Assembly (NCBI GenBank): GCA_015680685.1
Contig: MNCI01030886.1
Coordinates: forward strand, 16,105 to 80,104
Direction: 5' to 3'
Length of the DNA stretch: 64,000 bases
Source: Gnetum montanum
Lineage: Eukaryota; Streptophyta; Gnetopsida; Gnetales; Gnetaceae
Below are positions 1 through 9,857 of the stretch, piece by piece. The notes under the pieces were generated by a model. The model had not been told where the DNA came from, did not search any database, and was given only the letters and a program-made list of their open reading frames with translations. Each line of letters begins with the position of its first letter. Within the stretch, counting starts at the first letter, position 1. The translations under genes were made by a program, and so were the position numbers.

Positions 1-1
1 A

Positions 2-82
2 TTCTTTTGGCCGTAGAAGGAGGGCTGAAAATTAAGCCAACAGTTCTTTTGGCGCTAGAAGGAGGGCTGAAAATTAAGCCTC
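2..82 (+). repeat. 42-bp tandem duplication of the primer-binding leader of E1
   Basis: Two nearly identical copies, starting at bases 2 and 44, each read TTCTTTTGG followed by a TAGAAGGAGGGCTGAAAATT-type stretch. The second, beginning TGG at base 50, is the better match to the primer-binding leader of E2 (position 6646), which shares GGC.CTAGAAGGAGGG. I cannot name the priming tRNA with certainty. Confidence 0.7.
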
Positions 83-384
83 TAGGTTCATAAGCCTTAT
101 ACTTTTAGTACATCAAGAATTATTTGTAAGGCTTAAGAATTAGATACTATTTTCAGTTCATGACCAAGAAATTTCATAGTTTGGAAAGTTTCAAAGTTTC
201 ACAAGATATTCTAGATTCTAAGATTGATTCTTCATCAGAAGAAGAACAAAAGTAAGTTTTTGAATTGGGAACAAGTAGTGGAGTGAAAACTAGAAGATCA
301 AGAAGATCACCCATTATATCTGGTTTATCGATTTATAAGAGAAGATCTAGAAAGTCTAAGAGTTCAACTATCCAAAGGAATAGG

Positions 385-942
385 ATGGCAAATCCTTGGC
401 AAAGAGTTACACCATTAGGATTTCAAAATTACAATGATATTCCTAAGGTAGTTTACAAATATTTGCCTGAGCCTTTCATTCCTGGAAAAGCTTATTTAGC
501 TGAAGAATATATTCACATGTTTGAGTTAGCTTTAGCTCATGCAAATATTCAACATCAAGATCAAGCTTGTAGGTTGTTTGTATCAAATCTAAAGGATATG
601 GCTCAGATTTGGTATTCGAACTTACCAAGTAATAGTATTACAAGTTGGGATGACATGAAGAATCTTTTCTTAGCCCAGTTTGGTAATCAATTAGATCAAC
701 AACAACTATACTGTGGGCTGATACAAGCTAAGCAAGGAGTTAAAGAGTCAATTAGAGATTTTAACATCAAGTTTCAACGAATTTGTGGACTCTTTCAAAG
801 ACAATATAGGCCATCAGAAGAAATGCTTAAAGAAACTTATCTTAAGGCTGTCAACCCCAACATTTCAATTTGGTTAAGGAGAACTCCAAACTTAACTACA
901 CTAAATGACTACTTTAGTGAAGCTATACAGTTAGAAAAATAG
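385..942 (+). CDS. E1 gag (capsid region), open to a TAG stop
   Basis: The predicted capsid protein of a Ty3/gypsy-type element. The reading frame is open from 265, but the first ATG is at 385 in a MANPWQR context, giving about 185 residues. The plant retrotransposon gag pattern is clear: an N-terminal LPEPFIPGKAY stretch, then a helical capsid core with ACRLFVSNLKDMAQIWYSNL, SWDDMKNLFLAQFG and VKESIRDFNIKFQRIC. This corresponds to the retrotransposon gag family (PF03732-like). It ends at TAG 940-942, and the next frame continues directly with a charged protein, so the stop may be a nonsense mutation or the end of a separate gag. No zinc knuckle was seen in this part. Confidence in the family is high; whether it is still translated is unknown. 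Confidence 0.8.
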   Translation: MANPWQRVTPLGFQNYNDIPKVVYKYLPEPFIPGKAYLAEEYIHMFELALAHANIQHQDQACRLFVSNLKDMAQIWYSNLPSNSITSWDDMKNLFLAQFGNQLDQQQLYCGLIQAKQGVKESIRDFNIKFQRICGLFQRQYRPSEEMLKETYLKAVNPNISIWLRRTPNLTTLNDYFSEAIQLEK

Positions 943-2514
943 TTGAACTTGAATCCTGAAGAAAATATTGCAATTCAAAAAAGAGAAGAAAGAGTTATGA
1001 TTCCTATGCAAGATTTTGCTCAATTTAAAGCTTTACCAGGTCCATCTCATGTTAAGATAGAGCAAGAACATGAAAGAGTAGGATCTGAAAAAGGACAATT
1101 AATGAGAGATATGTCTAACAAAATAGTGAAGCTTGAAAAAGCCTTGGCAAGAGTTAATATCAAGGAAGAAAGGAAAAATAGAAAGCATAAACATCAAGAC
1201 ACTAAGTTAGTAGAAGATGAGGATGAAAGTGACCTTATTATGTCCAACTTTCTTGATATTGAATCTGATAATGAGTTATCTAGTGTTCATTATGCAAGTA
1301 AATCTTCTAGCAATGGATCTAGTGATACTTCTTCTCTATCAAGTTCTGAAGAAGATATGTCTTCAGATGAAGAATGTAATAACAATGAGGAAAATGGATA
1401 TAGTCTCCGATCAAAAGAAAGATTAACTACTTCTAGACCCCCAAATGTTATTACTAATCCATCTACTAAGAGAAAAGCTTTTGAGCCAAATAGAAGAGAT
1501 AAGAATAAAGGTAAAGACAATCAAGTAGAGCAAAGCACTCCAAATCAGTCTTTTAATAAATGGATAAAGAAACCAAGCTTTATTGGTGATGGAGAGTATG
1601 ATTTGATTGAAGACCTTAAACATGTCAAGGCCAATATTAGCTTTTATCAGTTGCTTCAAATAGGAGATCAGCAAAGAAAGGCTTTAGAGTTCATTAAAGG
1701 TAAAAGGAGAGTTAGAGAATCAGAGTTAAGTTATGTGTCTAATAATGATGAGAAATTAAAGACTTCATATGATAAGGAAGCTCCTCCTTTCCTTTTGACA
1801 ATGAAATTAAAGGATAAATTTTTACACAATTGTTTGATTGATTCTGGAGCTACGTCTACTATAATGCCATTGTCTATATGTAAGAAACTTGGTTTGATTC
1901 CTGAAAAATCAAATAGAAAGATTGTTCAAGTGGATAAAAGTAGAGTGAAGATTGTGGGTCAATTACCAAGTGTTCTATTGGAAATTACTTCTTAACCTCG
2001 CATCAGAAGTAGAGTAACTATTCAAGTGGCAGATATACCAGATTCACATAGTCTCTTATTGAGTAGAAGTTGGAGTAAGAATTTCTCAGGTTATATATCA
2101 ATAGATTATTCTCACATGTGGCTACCTTGGAAAGGAGAACCAAATTAGATATACATCTATAGTGAACCTTTCATGATGGATAACATTACTTCAAATGGAA
2201 GAAGTAGGATGGTTGAAAAAGGAGATGTTGAAAACAAGATTTGTACACTCCAAGAAAATGAGAATTCATTTGAGAAAGAAGATGAGAAGGTTAGAGATAT
2301 GAGGATTCCTACCAGCATAATCGTCCCCATTCTCTTCCCATCTCAAGAATAGTCCATGAACAAAGGACTTAATAATGTACAGTTTGTTTGTTTTGTTAGG
2401 AATGAGGTTTTTATACCACCAAACCTTATGTTTGATGGAAATTTTCCTTCAAAAAGATTTATCAGTTCAGATGTAAAAAGTTCAATAAAAGCTTCAAGTA
2501 CAGTTCAGTTTTAA
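943..2514 (+). pseudogene. E1 gag C-terminal part and aspartic protease, interrupted
   Basis: The frame runs open from 943 to TAA at 1993-1995 and continues in the same frame, with further stops near 2146 and 2350, to TAA 2512-2514. The first 200 residues are charged and low in complexity (serine- and acid-rich runs around 1290-1400), as in long gag tails. At about 1834-1870 the retropepsin active site LIDSGATSTIMPLSICKKLG is intact. After the TAA follows the usual retropepsin tail (VADIPDSHSLLLSRSW then HMWLPWKGEPN). This arrangement is known from plant elements whose gag-protease ORF is not followed by RT. The tail is separated from the catalytic part by the stop, so a full enzyme is unlikely. 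Confidence 0.8.
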
Positions 2515-2547
2515 AATGAGGCTTGCATAAATTTCTTTAAGTTTTCT

Positions 2548-2748
2548 AAGGGGGCAGAAATGTTGGCACATTTTGGCCATTTTATGGAACAGAGATATGA
2601 GATGATTGAAACCATGGCTCAAGTCTGAAGAATTTCACAACAATTAACTAACCACAAAGTTGGAGTAGAAATGAACTTCAAGAGGATGCAATACAATGTT
2701 CTTATTGCGGCTACTCATGTTGTTGAATTGAATGTTTTAATAATTAAG
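2548..2748 (+). mobile_element. E1 polypurine tract and start of 3' LTR (fragment)
   Basis: A purine run AAGGGGGCAGAAA at 2548-2560 is followed immediately by TGTTGGCACATTTTGGCC at 2561, the expected polypurine tract plus TG start of a 3' LTR. A similar TGTTGGCACATTGGATTTTGGC string occurs inside the E2 LTRs (about 5940 and 23160). The LTR can be followed only to about 2748, where xanthine dehydrogenase-like coding sequence begins. The rest is missing, or lies beyond the gene fragments (see 4357-5709). Confidence 0.5.
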
Positions 2749-2749
2749 G

Positions 2750-3186
2750 AATGATGACATTGCAATTGTGAAATGCTGACATGAGAGTTTCTTATTGGGA
2801 AGCCATGGACATTCGATACTTTTGAGAATGCTTTCAAGGTGCTACAACAAGATGTTTCAATTACGAAATGATGCTTCTGGTGGCATGATTGAGTTTAGGA
2901 AATCATTGGTGTTGAGTTTCCTTTTTGAATTCTATCTTTGGGTGTCCAAAAAGGTCTATGAGAATCAGCACGATGGAACAGGAGTGGGTCTTCCAGTTGC
3001 TCATTTTTCATCAAAGTTTCAAGTTTAGGACTCACTCGTACAAAACTTGGCTGTGGAGAAGGTGGTTGCGGAGCATGCACTATTTTTATGTCTCATTATG
3101 ATCCAGAGAAACAGAAATCAATTCATCCTATCCAGGAACTGTTGGCTAAATCTCATGGATATCAATGTGGATTTTGCACACCAGGA
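2750..3186 (+). pseudogene. Xanthine dehydrogenase fragments in shuffled order
   Basis: Xanthine dehydrogenase is the molybdenum/iron-sulfur/FAD enzyme that oxidises hypoxanthine and xanthine in purine breakdown. Pieces seen, all plus strand: NDDIAIVNADMRV (2750-2787, frameshifted); LIGKPWTFDTFENAFKVLQQ (from 2791); then GGMIEFRKSLVLSF and [13 protein letters not shown] (2875-2975), all from the middle of the enzyme; then, from 3034, [14 protein letters not shown] and, after an internal skip, YQCGFCTPG, from the N-terminal [2Fe-2S] domains. The N-terminal part therefore follows the middle part. Within both blocks, stretches normally separating the motifs are missing while the edges join cleanly and no introns remain. 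It is a pseudogene fragment with frameshifts. Whether it came by capture in a mobile element or by retrocopying is not decided by the sequence. Confidence 0.8.
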
Positions 3187-3841
3187 AGTAAAAAAAAAAT
3201 ATATGAATGGTGAGACAGAAAATCACTAAAATAGGAACAACCGGCAGAACCATTTTTAAAATCTCCCGACAGGCGAAATCTGAAAAATTACAATAACCCT
3301 TCATAGCTAAAATTCATAAAAAAATGGGTGGATCGGCCAAAAAAAATTTGCGTCAACAGTTGCTCACAAACAGAACCCAAAATAGGAACAAAAAGGAAAG
3401 GAAACAGAAAAATGCAGGCATAGGCACAGGCTCAGACTCAGGTTCAGGCTCTGTTCCTAAATTTTCTATTGCAGGCGGCCACGCGTTGCCCTGCACGACA
3501 GAAAATGCGTGTTACTGGTTTGCAGGGGCACGGGCGCACTTCTGCGTGCAACCAACGGCAACGGCGATCGTTTGGAAGATAATTAAAAAAACAATGCAGG
3601 AAGCTTTAGGCGAATTTGGGGAAAAAATTCCAAATGATTGAAACCCTAAATCGCGCTTGCCATTTGCTACTGGAACCAAAGAAATTTTGCCTATTCTTCT
3701 ACAACTGCATGATCAGCACGTTTTTTAAATCTTCCTCTGCGGCATCAGCAACTGACGCACCACAGCAAGCACTAGCAACAACGCCGCGCGGGCGCAAACA
3801 GAAATAGAAGGTTAGGGCTGCGCATCGGCGGAGGGTAGAAG
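3187..3841. other. GC-richer segment between two gene fragments; no gene recognised
   Basis: Composition changes sharply to GC-rich with CGCG-containing stretches (3470-3560, 3780-3840), unlike the AT-rich retroelements around it. It contains GAAACCCTAA (around 3640), common in plant 5' leaders, shortly upstream of the PPR4-like fragment. Small open frames (for example 3324-3641 and 3616-3807) resemble nothing I recognise. Inference: part of the promoter, 5' leader and first codons of the gene that supplied the next fragment. Confidence 0.4.
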
Positions 3842-4356
3842 ATGGCGGATGAGCAGCAGCTGCAGGCGGCAGGAGCAGCAACAACAGATTGGCGTGGCCA
3901 CAGGAGACACAACGCGCGGGCGGAGTTCTAGGGGAGGGCCCTCACCATCAAGCTTGACAATGGCCGCAAGGGCAAGACACTTGCCGAGCATAGGAAAGCA
4001 TGGCTTACCCAGGATGCCGATGATACCCTCTATCTAAGGTTCTCCTGACACAAATCGGGGAAGAACGCCTCTGATCAGTTGAAGAAGGTTCTCGATACTT
4101 GTCCAGACTATTGGCAAATGGCCATCGATGTTTTCTACAAAATCAGCAAGTTTGCGTTGATGGTCAAATATTATGGAAGATGTGGGGATAAACATGACAT
4201 CCATTTAATTTTTGAAAGCATGCGAGAGTGAAAGGAATAGAGCCAAATTCTTATACGAACTTGGTTCTTGCTTATTCAATTGCAAGAGATATGCAAGGGA
4301 CAATGAAATGAAGTCAGAGGATATTGAACTCAAATTGGCCACCATAACTTTTATTT
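3842..4356 (+). pseudogene. PPR4-like pentatricopeptide repeat protein, 5' fragment
   Basis: Pentatricopeptide repeat proteins bind organelle RNA; PPR4 is a chloroplast protein needed for rps12 trans-splicing in plants. From 4075 onward the translation reads LKKVLDTCPDYWQMAIDVFY, KISKF, ALMVKYYGRCGDKH, then after frame shifts IEPNSYTNLVLAYSIARDMQ and MKSEDIELKLAT. This follows, in order, the first repeats of PPR4-like proteins (NPDNWQ..ISAFEKISKP, GLMVK.YGRRGD, the repeat with YTSLIHAYAV.RDM, then MK.EGIE). An ATG at 3842 starts a weaker upstream frame (KLDNGRKGKTLAEHRKAW) that would fit the N-terminal linker. Frameshifts near 4230 and 4310 and stops near 3929 and 4046 kill it. The family assignment is from memory of the protein; PPR is firm, PPR4 somewhat less so. 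Confidence 0.65.
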
Positions 4357-5709
4357 TCTTTAGTGGTAATTTTTTTTGCCTTAATCCCGTAATGTTTATA
4401 ACCACCACCAAGGACACTTGTCAACCGTAGCCTTTTTGTCTCTATGGTGGTTAAACCACCCAAGATATTTTGTAACTTCCCTACCTACCTTGAAATCCTA
4501 TAAAAAGGCTTCAAGGGAAAGGGAAGAAAAACAAGGAAGCATAATCATCACACAACAAGGGATCACTTCTCACACTTGGGAGCAAAGAAGATTTGTAAAG
4601 AAGATTTTTTGCACGATGGCTTGCTAAAATAAAGATTTCAGCCTCTTTGTCATGGTCCTGTGAGCTATGCATTTCATTTTTGTTTTGTTTAAATTGCTTA
4701 GCTAGTGGTTTAGATTGTATCATCCTTGGCAAGTAATTTTGGGATTTTTGGATTGCTCTTACTGTTCTTGTTGCCCGATAGAAATATCTATTAAAATTTT
4801 GCCATAGAAGCGCTTGTGTTTAAAAGCCTTAAGAGCATTTTAGTAGTAAATTTTGTTATTGTGCAATGTTTGGGAACTGCTATTGGGTTGTTGGAAGAGA
4901 GCCTCTATTTGTAGTCACGCCGTGGAACAATTTAGTAGCCGAGAGGGTTCAGAAAATATTTGGTATTTTGATGGGACCAGAATAGCTTCTTTATCTTTAA
5001 AGTGATTTTTCATGTTATTTCAATCAGAAATTGTCAAGTCTTTTAAAGGTTCTGTTTGAATGCAATCGTTGGCATCTATTGTCTAGTCAAAGTGGAGTCT
5101 CGTACGTGGTAATTTACGCAGCGATTTTTGGTAGCACAGTAGGATTGTCTTGAAGATATTGCTTGGTTGAGCCTTGGAGGTTTGAACAATTCGTAGATAT
5201 TGAATTTGGAATAGATTTATTGCGAAGTGTTTACTACCTTGTTTAAATATTTGAGGTCCACACAAATCTGCTTTCTTTTCTTTTCTGTCTATTTCCATTG
5301 AATCTTGCTCTATTTCTAGTTTTCTTGTGGAACTACCTATTTCTCTGGGGAAAATTAGGAGTAGATTTGCGTAGTTGTGCGCAAATGTTTTTGCAAACTT
5401 TTACTTGTTACAAGCAGGTATTATAAGGACCGCGTAGACTAGGTAGTTGAACAAAATAGGAAACTTTCAATAACTCACAGTACTGGACAAAGTTGGCTGA
5501 ATCTCTTTAAAGTAAGTCATTTGTAGTTCACACACAACGAAATTGTCACATTTCATACAACCGCACGCCGCAACAGCACACACACATACTCACATTAACT
5601 ACTGAGTTATTTGGGGGTATCTGGGCCTTGGTGTTGCCAGAGACCAGCAGGCACCTAAATCCTGTTCGAGGACACTCGTTGGCGGTCGCGTCCCAAACGG
5701 TTGCCAACA
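4357..5709. other. Non-coding stretch with one promoter-like patch
   Basis: No protein family is recognisable. At 4499-4508 CTATAAAAAGGC is a good TATA box, followed by a purine-rich leader and, near 4628, AATAAAG, a possible poly(A) signal. This layout is typical of the U3-R part of a plant LTR, so the stretch may be the remainder of the E1 3' LTR or of a solo LTR. I could not find a partner copy in the window. The last 150 bases before 5710 are GC-richer and are the left flank of E2. Confidence 0.35.
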
Positions 5710-6640
5710 TGTAGGTAGTGTAACATTGGCATGGAGGCATCAAGACGTCTTCAGTTAGCTCTATAACTTGTTGGCAATGATTATTGTCACCCTAATATCT
5801 TTTTGGCGGGAAAAATTAGCAAGTTTGCTTCATTTTGCATACCCCTAGTCAATCCCTAAAAATTGTTCCTATGCTTGACCTTGCTTGCAAGAGTAGGGAA
5901 GACATAGTCCTAGAGCATAGGCTCCATTTTTCTTGCATTGTTGGCACATTGGATTTTGGCACATGTAGTTTCAGCAGTATGGTCACAACGTAAGAGAGCT
6001 CACCTCCAACATCGCACACCTAAATAGTACAGCCATGTTTACACCTTGTGGGGCCCAAGACACATGGCATCTAGACCATGTTTTTCTCCTACTCCTAGCC
6101 CTATAAATACCCTGGCAAACAATGCTCGAGGGGTTGGCTTGGGTGGTGATTAGCTTTTAATTTGGCTTTTCGGAGAGTATAGTTGGAAATTTTTTAGCAC
6201 TCTGGTTAGCTTTGAGTTTGCTGGTTGGCTCTACAGTTTAGAGATCTATGACCATACTACTCTATGTAAGCTGTGTCTCTATCGTGTTGCATGTTTTGTT
6301 GTACAGCTTTTAGCAAAGCAAAGTATCAAACCCACAACCTTGGGGTAGTGCACTTTCTCACCCAATTTTGTTTTGCTATTTGCTTACTATCATCGTTGTT
6401 TTGCACTATTTTCACCGCTTTACATTTATTGATTGTCGATTTACTTCGCGTGCCTCACTTCAGAAACAAGCATTTACTAAAGGTTAAGATACACCGATTA
6501 AGTCCTTATCTAATCAACCAGACCATTCAGGGCACCCCGCTTCCATTTCTCTCCAGCATGGCCCTCACACAGATCCGGGGTTAAACTATTCACCCAGCAA
6601 CCTCTCAATGTTCTAGCAACTAACGTTTTTGGTTGGAATA
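5710..6640 (+). repeat. E2 5' LTR (931 bp)
   Basis: It starts TGTAGGTAGTG and ends GTTGGAATA directly before the primer-binding leader. The partner LTR at 22930-23860 is collinear over the whole length and ends GTTGCGACA, so the original end was probably ACA. A TATA box CTATAAATAC sits at 6101-6110, with a GC-poor leader after it. The two LTRs differ by frequent C/T and G/A changes; 4 differences were counted in the first 51 bases. Confidence 0.9.
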
Positions 6641-6645
6641 GTTTT

Positions 6646-6662
6646 TGGCACTAGAAGGAGGG
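6646..6662 (+). other. E2 primer-binding site candidate
   Basis: TGGCACTAGAAGGAGGG begins five bases after the LTR. The same block, TGGCGCTAGAAGGAGGG, is the leader of E1. The TGG start fits pairing with a tRNA CCA end. I do not identify the tRNA. Confidence 0.6.
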
Positions 6663-7025
6663 TGTTTTCGATGCCCTTTCTACGTCCTTCGGGTAGTCCT
6701 GCATGCTATTTGTACCCCATCATCCACTAGCGTAAACGTGACACCCTCATGGTTGTTTATGCATCGTGTGTTGTAGACTGGTTGCGACGACGGTTCCTTT
6801 GGAACCTAGTAGGACAAAAAGCCTCTGATCGCCTATTGATTTCAGTGTTTCTCGTTTGCAACTTCCTTTTAATCACACAAAATGATTCCACCAACAACCG
6901 TAGTTTCCACCTCAAACCTTGAGGTTCCTTTCTCGGCTCAAAGCATGATAGGTGCCAAGCGACCACCTAGCCCAGTGCTAGCACCATACTAGCCTCTTAG
7001 GATCTGACAACTGTCACCTGAGTTA

Positions 7026-8758
7026 TTGGAGCAAGACGTAGAGCATTATGACTTCCTTTGTGCAAAGATCCAAGCAAATCTACCCTTGGATTGCCAAGAA
7101 CTCAAAGACAAACGTAACTTTGAGTTCCTTCATCAAAATAGGAGGAAATTTATCCCCACCCATGATACCATTATCCCGTTTACCGAATCATATCAATGGA
7201 TCCTAAACCAACTCATACAAGCGAGTAGGTCTAGGGAATAGTAGGACACGGTGTTCCATTACGATGAAGCATTCCAGGATGGACAAGAAGACCTAGACTC
7301 CTAATCTAAGGATGGTGGCCAAACTTACCCTGCGACTATCCCTTCCACCGCAGTCTTCTATTGAAACCCACTTTTTGCATCTGCCCCTTTTATGATTACC
7401 ACGACTCCGTCACAACCTACACTTTCATCAGCTGTTGGCAGCCATCTCGTACCCTTAGCATACCAACACACCGTCCCTTCAGTTTCATTCCCAGGCACTC
7501 TCCCTCCTCACTCTGTCTTGTCATCGTACCAAATGTTGATCACAGCTATGTTGTCATACGTGCACATTGTTCCTACCTCACAGCTGCATGGAGTTCCCGC
7601 TCCCATTCCATCACCCGTACCTGTCCTACCATCTGCCATAGCCTTGCCCCCAACCACATGGTGGGCCTTGACCACTTCTCTCCCTATTTCGCAATCCTCC
7701 CAGATGTCACACTACGTTTACCACCAAACATACCAAGCCCCACAAATAGTACAACCAAGCTTGGGACTATGGTCTACCCCATCAATCACGTAGGTGACTA
7801 ACCCTACAGCACCCCTAGTAGCTGCCATTTTAGCAGCACCACCCACTGGGTGGTGGACCGCATAGGAAACTCCCTTTATAGGAGCAACCCCAATGGTACC
7901 CCCTATGAGCTAGGCTGTTGCCATTACAATGCCAGCAACGATGGTTTTTCCTACAACCCCAAAACCATCTACATTCTCCCCAGGACTGGACCAAGCATTC
8001 CAACTTATCTAGACCCTCATTGAAGAGATTAAACATCTCAAAGCTACCGGTTCCTACACAGTGCAGGTCATGGATTTCTACCATGAAGACCCCATCAGCC
8101 TGACCATTCCCATGCTTACATTACCCCCTAGGATGCCACTCCCCCAATTCACAAAATACAATGAGGAGGGCAATCCCAATGCACATCTAGTCATGTTTAG
8201 ATTTGAATCTTTGTTATTGCAGTAGTGGCCACACAGTATTATCCATGTCTTTGCTATGTCTCTAACAAGAAAAGCTTTAGACTAGTACCACGTGCTTCCA
8301 CGCACCTCCATCTCAACTCTGGAGGAGCTACTGACTCAATTTGTGACCTACTTCAAGTATAACTTAAAGTTAGAAGTCACACTGGATCAGTTGATGAGCA
8401 TCAAGAAAGACCCGCTGGAGTCGGTGCAAAATTTTATATAGCAGTGGAGCGCTACCCTGAATGAGATCCGTGAGCTTATCGTGGAGGCCCATTTGTTGGC
8501 TATCTCCAAGGGGGTAGTAAATGAATTTATTAAGTTAAAATTTTACTACCTAGCCCCACGCTCTCTTAGTCAAGCTTTCACCCAGACGAAGAGCATCCAA
8601 GACATGGCCAAAGCTAGTAAAGACCTATCCTATGTTGCGTACAAAAATGCATACGTTAAAAAGGACAAAGAGAAGGGTAAGGCTGTGACAGCCACATTGG
8701 CTGCCATGGCAAATGAGGCCAAACCCAACAACAACAAAAAAACAAAAAGGTGGCCATA
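7026..8758 (+). pseudogene. E2 gag (matrix/capsid region), broken
   Basis: The first part (7026-7241) encodes EQDVEHYDFLCAKIQANLPL, an N-terminal gag-like helix region. A long proline/serine/threonine-rich linker follows (7300-8100) whose frame I could not settle. From about 8127 the capsid core is recognisable across several stops: RMPLPQFTKYNEEGNPNAH, ISTLEELLTQFVTYFKYNLK, LMSIKKDPLESVQNFI, then an open piece from 8481 (EAHLLAISKGVVNEFIKLKF and SLSQAFTQTKSIQDMAKAS). This is the retrotransposon gag pattern of Tat elements. Stops at CAG-, CAA- or TGG-derived positions (for example 8222 and 8440) interrupt it. It should form the virus-like particle shell, but no intact product can be made. Confidence 0.75.
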
Positions 8759-9706
8759 GTGTTGACTAACCCCATGCCTAGCTTAAATAACAAAGCTCAA
8801 CCCTCACCATCAGCACCAGAGGCATCAACACATCCTAAACCCAACTTCAAGCGTAAAGACCGCTCCAAATACACCCATCTGCCCATCAAGCCTTTAGAAC
8901 TTCTGAAGCAATTTTTAGGGGCTGGGTATATTCAACATAAGCAGATGTCGGAGGAGGCAACCAAACGACATCAACAGTATTGCAAACTTCTTAGGAACAC
9001 CTCCTTGGCTATGCCCAATGAGCTGCCAATTCCTACGAACTTCCAGCTGGAACGGTTTTGTGACTACCATCAACTTTGTGGTCACGGCATAGATTACTGT
9101 CTAGCATTAAAAGATGACATGCAATGGATGATTAATCAAGGGAAGTTGGTTCTAGATGAAAGCAACCCTATCTATCCCGAAAATCAATCCATGCATGTCT
9201 ACAAGGACCCCCTCAACACCAACAATGTGGGGTATGTCATCAACACAATTGGCATTGATAGTAACCCAGAACCGCCACAGCAGCTATTTGTGGTTCATGT
9301 GCCTCCATGTAGCGTAGTGACACCAAAAATGGTAAAAAAGATGCCAGAAGAACCATTTGTCCTCAAGGTTCCCCCTCAGACATCTGCCCCTGCACCCTTC
9401 ATGTTCAAAACTATGCCACCACCTACGCTAACAGCACAAGCACCATTTGTCATTAGGGGGCTGAAACCCTCAATTTCCCTTGCCACACAGAGCCAATCTA
9501 AAATAGCCCCACAACCTCCCCGTTCAAAAAAGGGGGAAGAGCGTCTGATGGACAAGATAACCAAGGAACATATTGCATCAGGTTCCCCCAAGCCTACCCC
9601 CTTGTCCTCCATGCCTACGCTCCCCTCATCATCAATAGTTGATGCCGGTACACACACACACACAATCATCACCATCCCATCCAAGAAGGTCCAGCCCCAA
9701 ACTTGA
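8759..9706 (+). pseudogene. E2 gag C-terminus with zinc-knuckle-like motif and proline-rich tail
   Basis: Open from 8750 to 9706 (about 318 residues). At roughly 9054-9100 FCDYHQLCGHGIDYC has the C-H-C-H-C spacing typical of the gag-end zinc-binding motif in Tat-type proteins (C..HQ..GH.I..C), preceded by KPLELLKQFLGAGYIQHKQM. The following 200 residues are proline/alanine-rich (PPQTSAPAPFMFKTMPPPT and similar). It probably represents the nucleocapsid and linker to protease, in a different frame from the preceding capsid piece, so a frameshift separates them. A CA-dinucleotide run at 9652-9664 lies near its end. Confidence 0.7.
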
Positions 9707-9857
9707 AACTTCTCCTCCCCGAGAGATTCGTCTCCTAGGGTGAATGGAGGATGAGAAGGACAAAAAACAACAAGAAACTAGATAGGACCTTCTAAACACC
9801 CTTACTCAAGTCAAACAGGCTCTAAAACAAAAGAATATAACCTTAAGCCTATATGAC

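Larger units (their letters stand above)
1..2748 (+). mobile_element. E1: gag-protease-only LTR retrotransposon, truncated at both ends
   Basis: Seen: a primer-binding-like leader near base 50, a gag ORF, a retropepsin-like region, a purine-rich tract at 2548-2560, and then a TG-starting sequence that should be the 3' LTR. No reverse transcriptase, RNase H or integrase lies between leader and purine tract, an internal region of only about 2.5 kb. Known: plant genomes contain non-autonomous terminal-repeat elements that encode gag, or gag plus protease, and borrow pol from relatives. Inference: E1 is such an element rather than a simple deletion, because gag, protease, protease tail and purine tract follow each other in normal order with no visible scar. 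The 5' LTR would lie left of the window; the 3' LTR appears cut after about 190 bases by gene fragments. Several in-frame stops show it is dead. Confidence 0.75.

Noticed and set aside
3034-3186. Functional ferredoxin-like iron-sulfur protein
   Set aside because: The cysteine motifs are those of xanthine dehydrogenase with an internal deletion, and no start or stop fits a small protein.
7361-7801. Two overlapping plus-strand ORFs of 133 and 146 residues in different frames
   Set aside because: Proline/serine-rich low-complexity linker of E2 gag; openness in several frames comes from C-rich composition. Included in the gag entry instead of as genes.
9376-9684. Minus-strand ORF of 102 residues
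   Set aside because: Shadow of the proline-rich gag tail; its IVCVCVPA stretch comes from the CA dinucleotide run.
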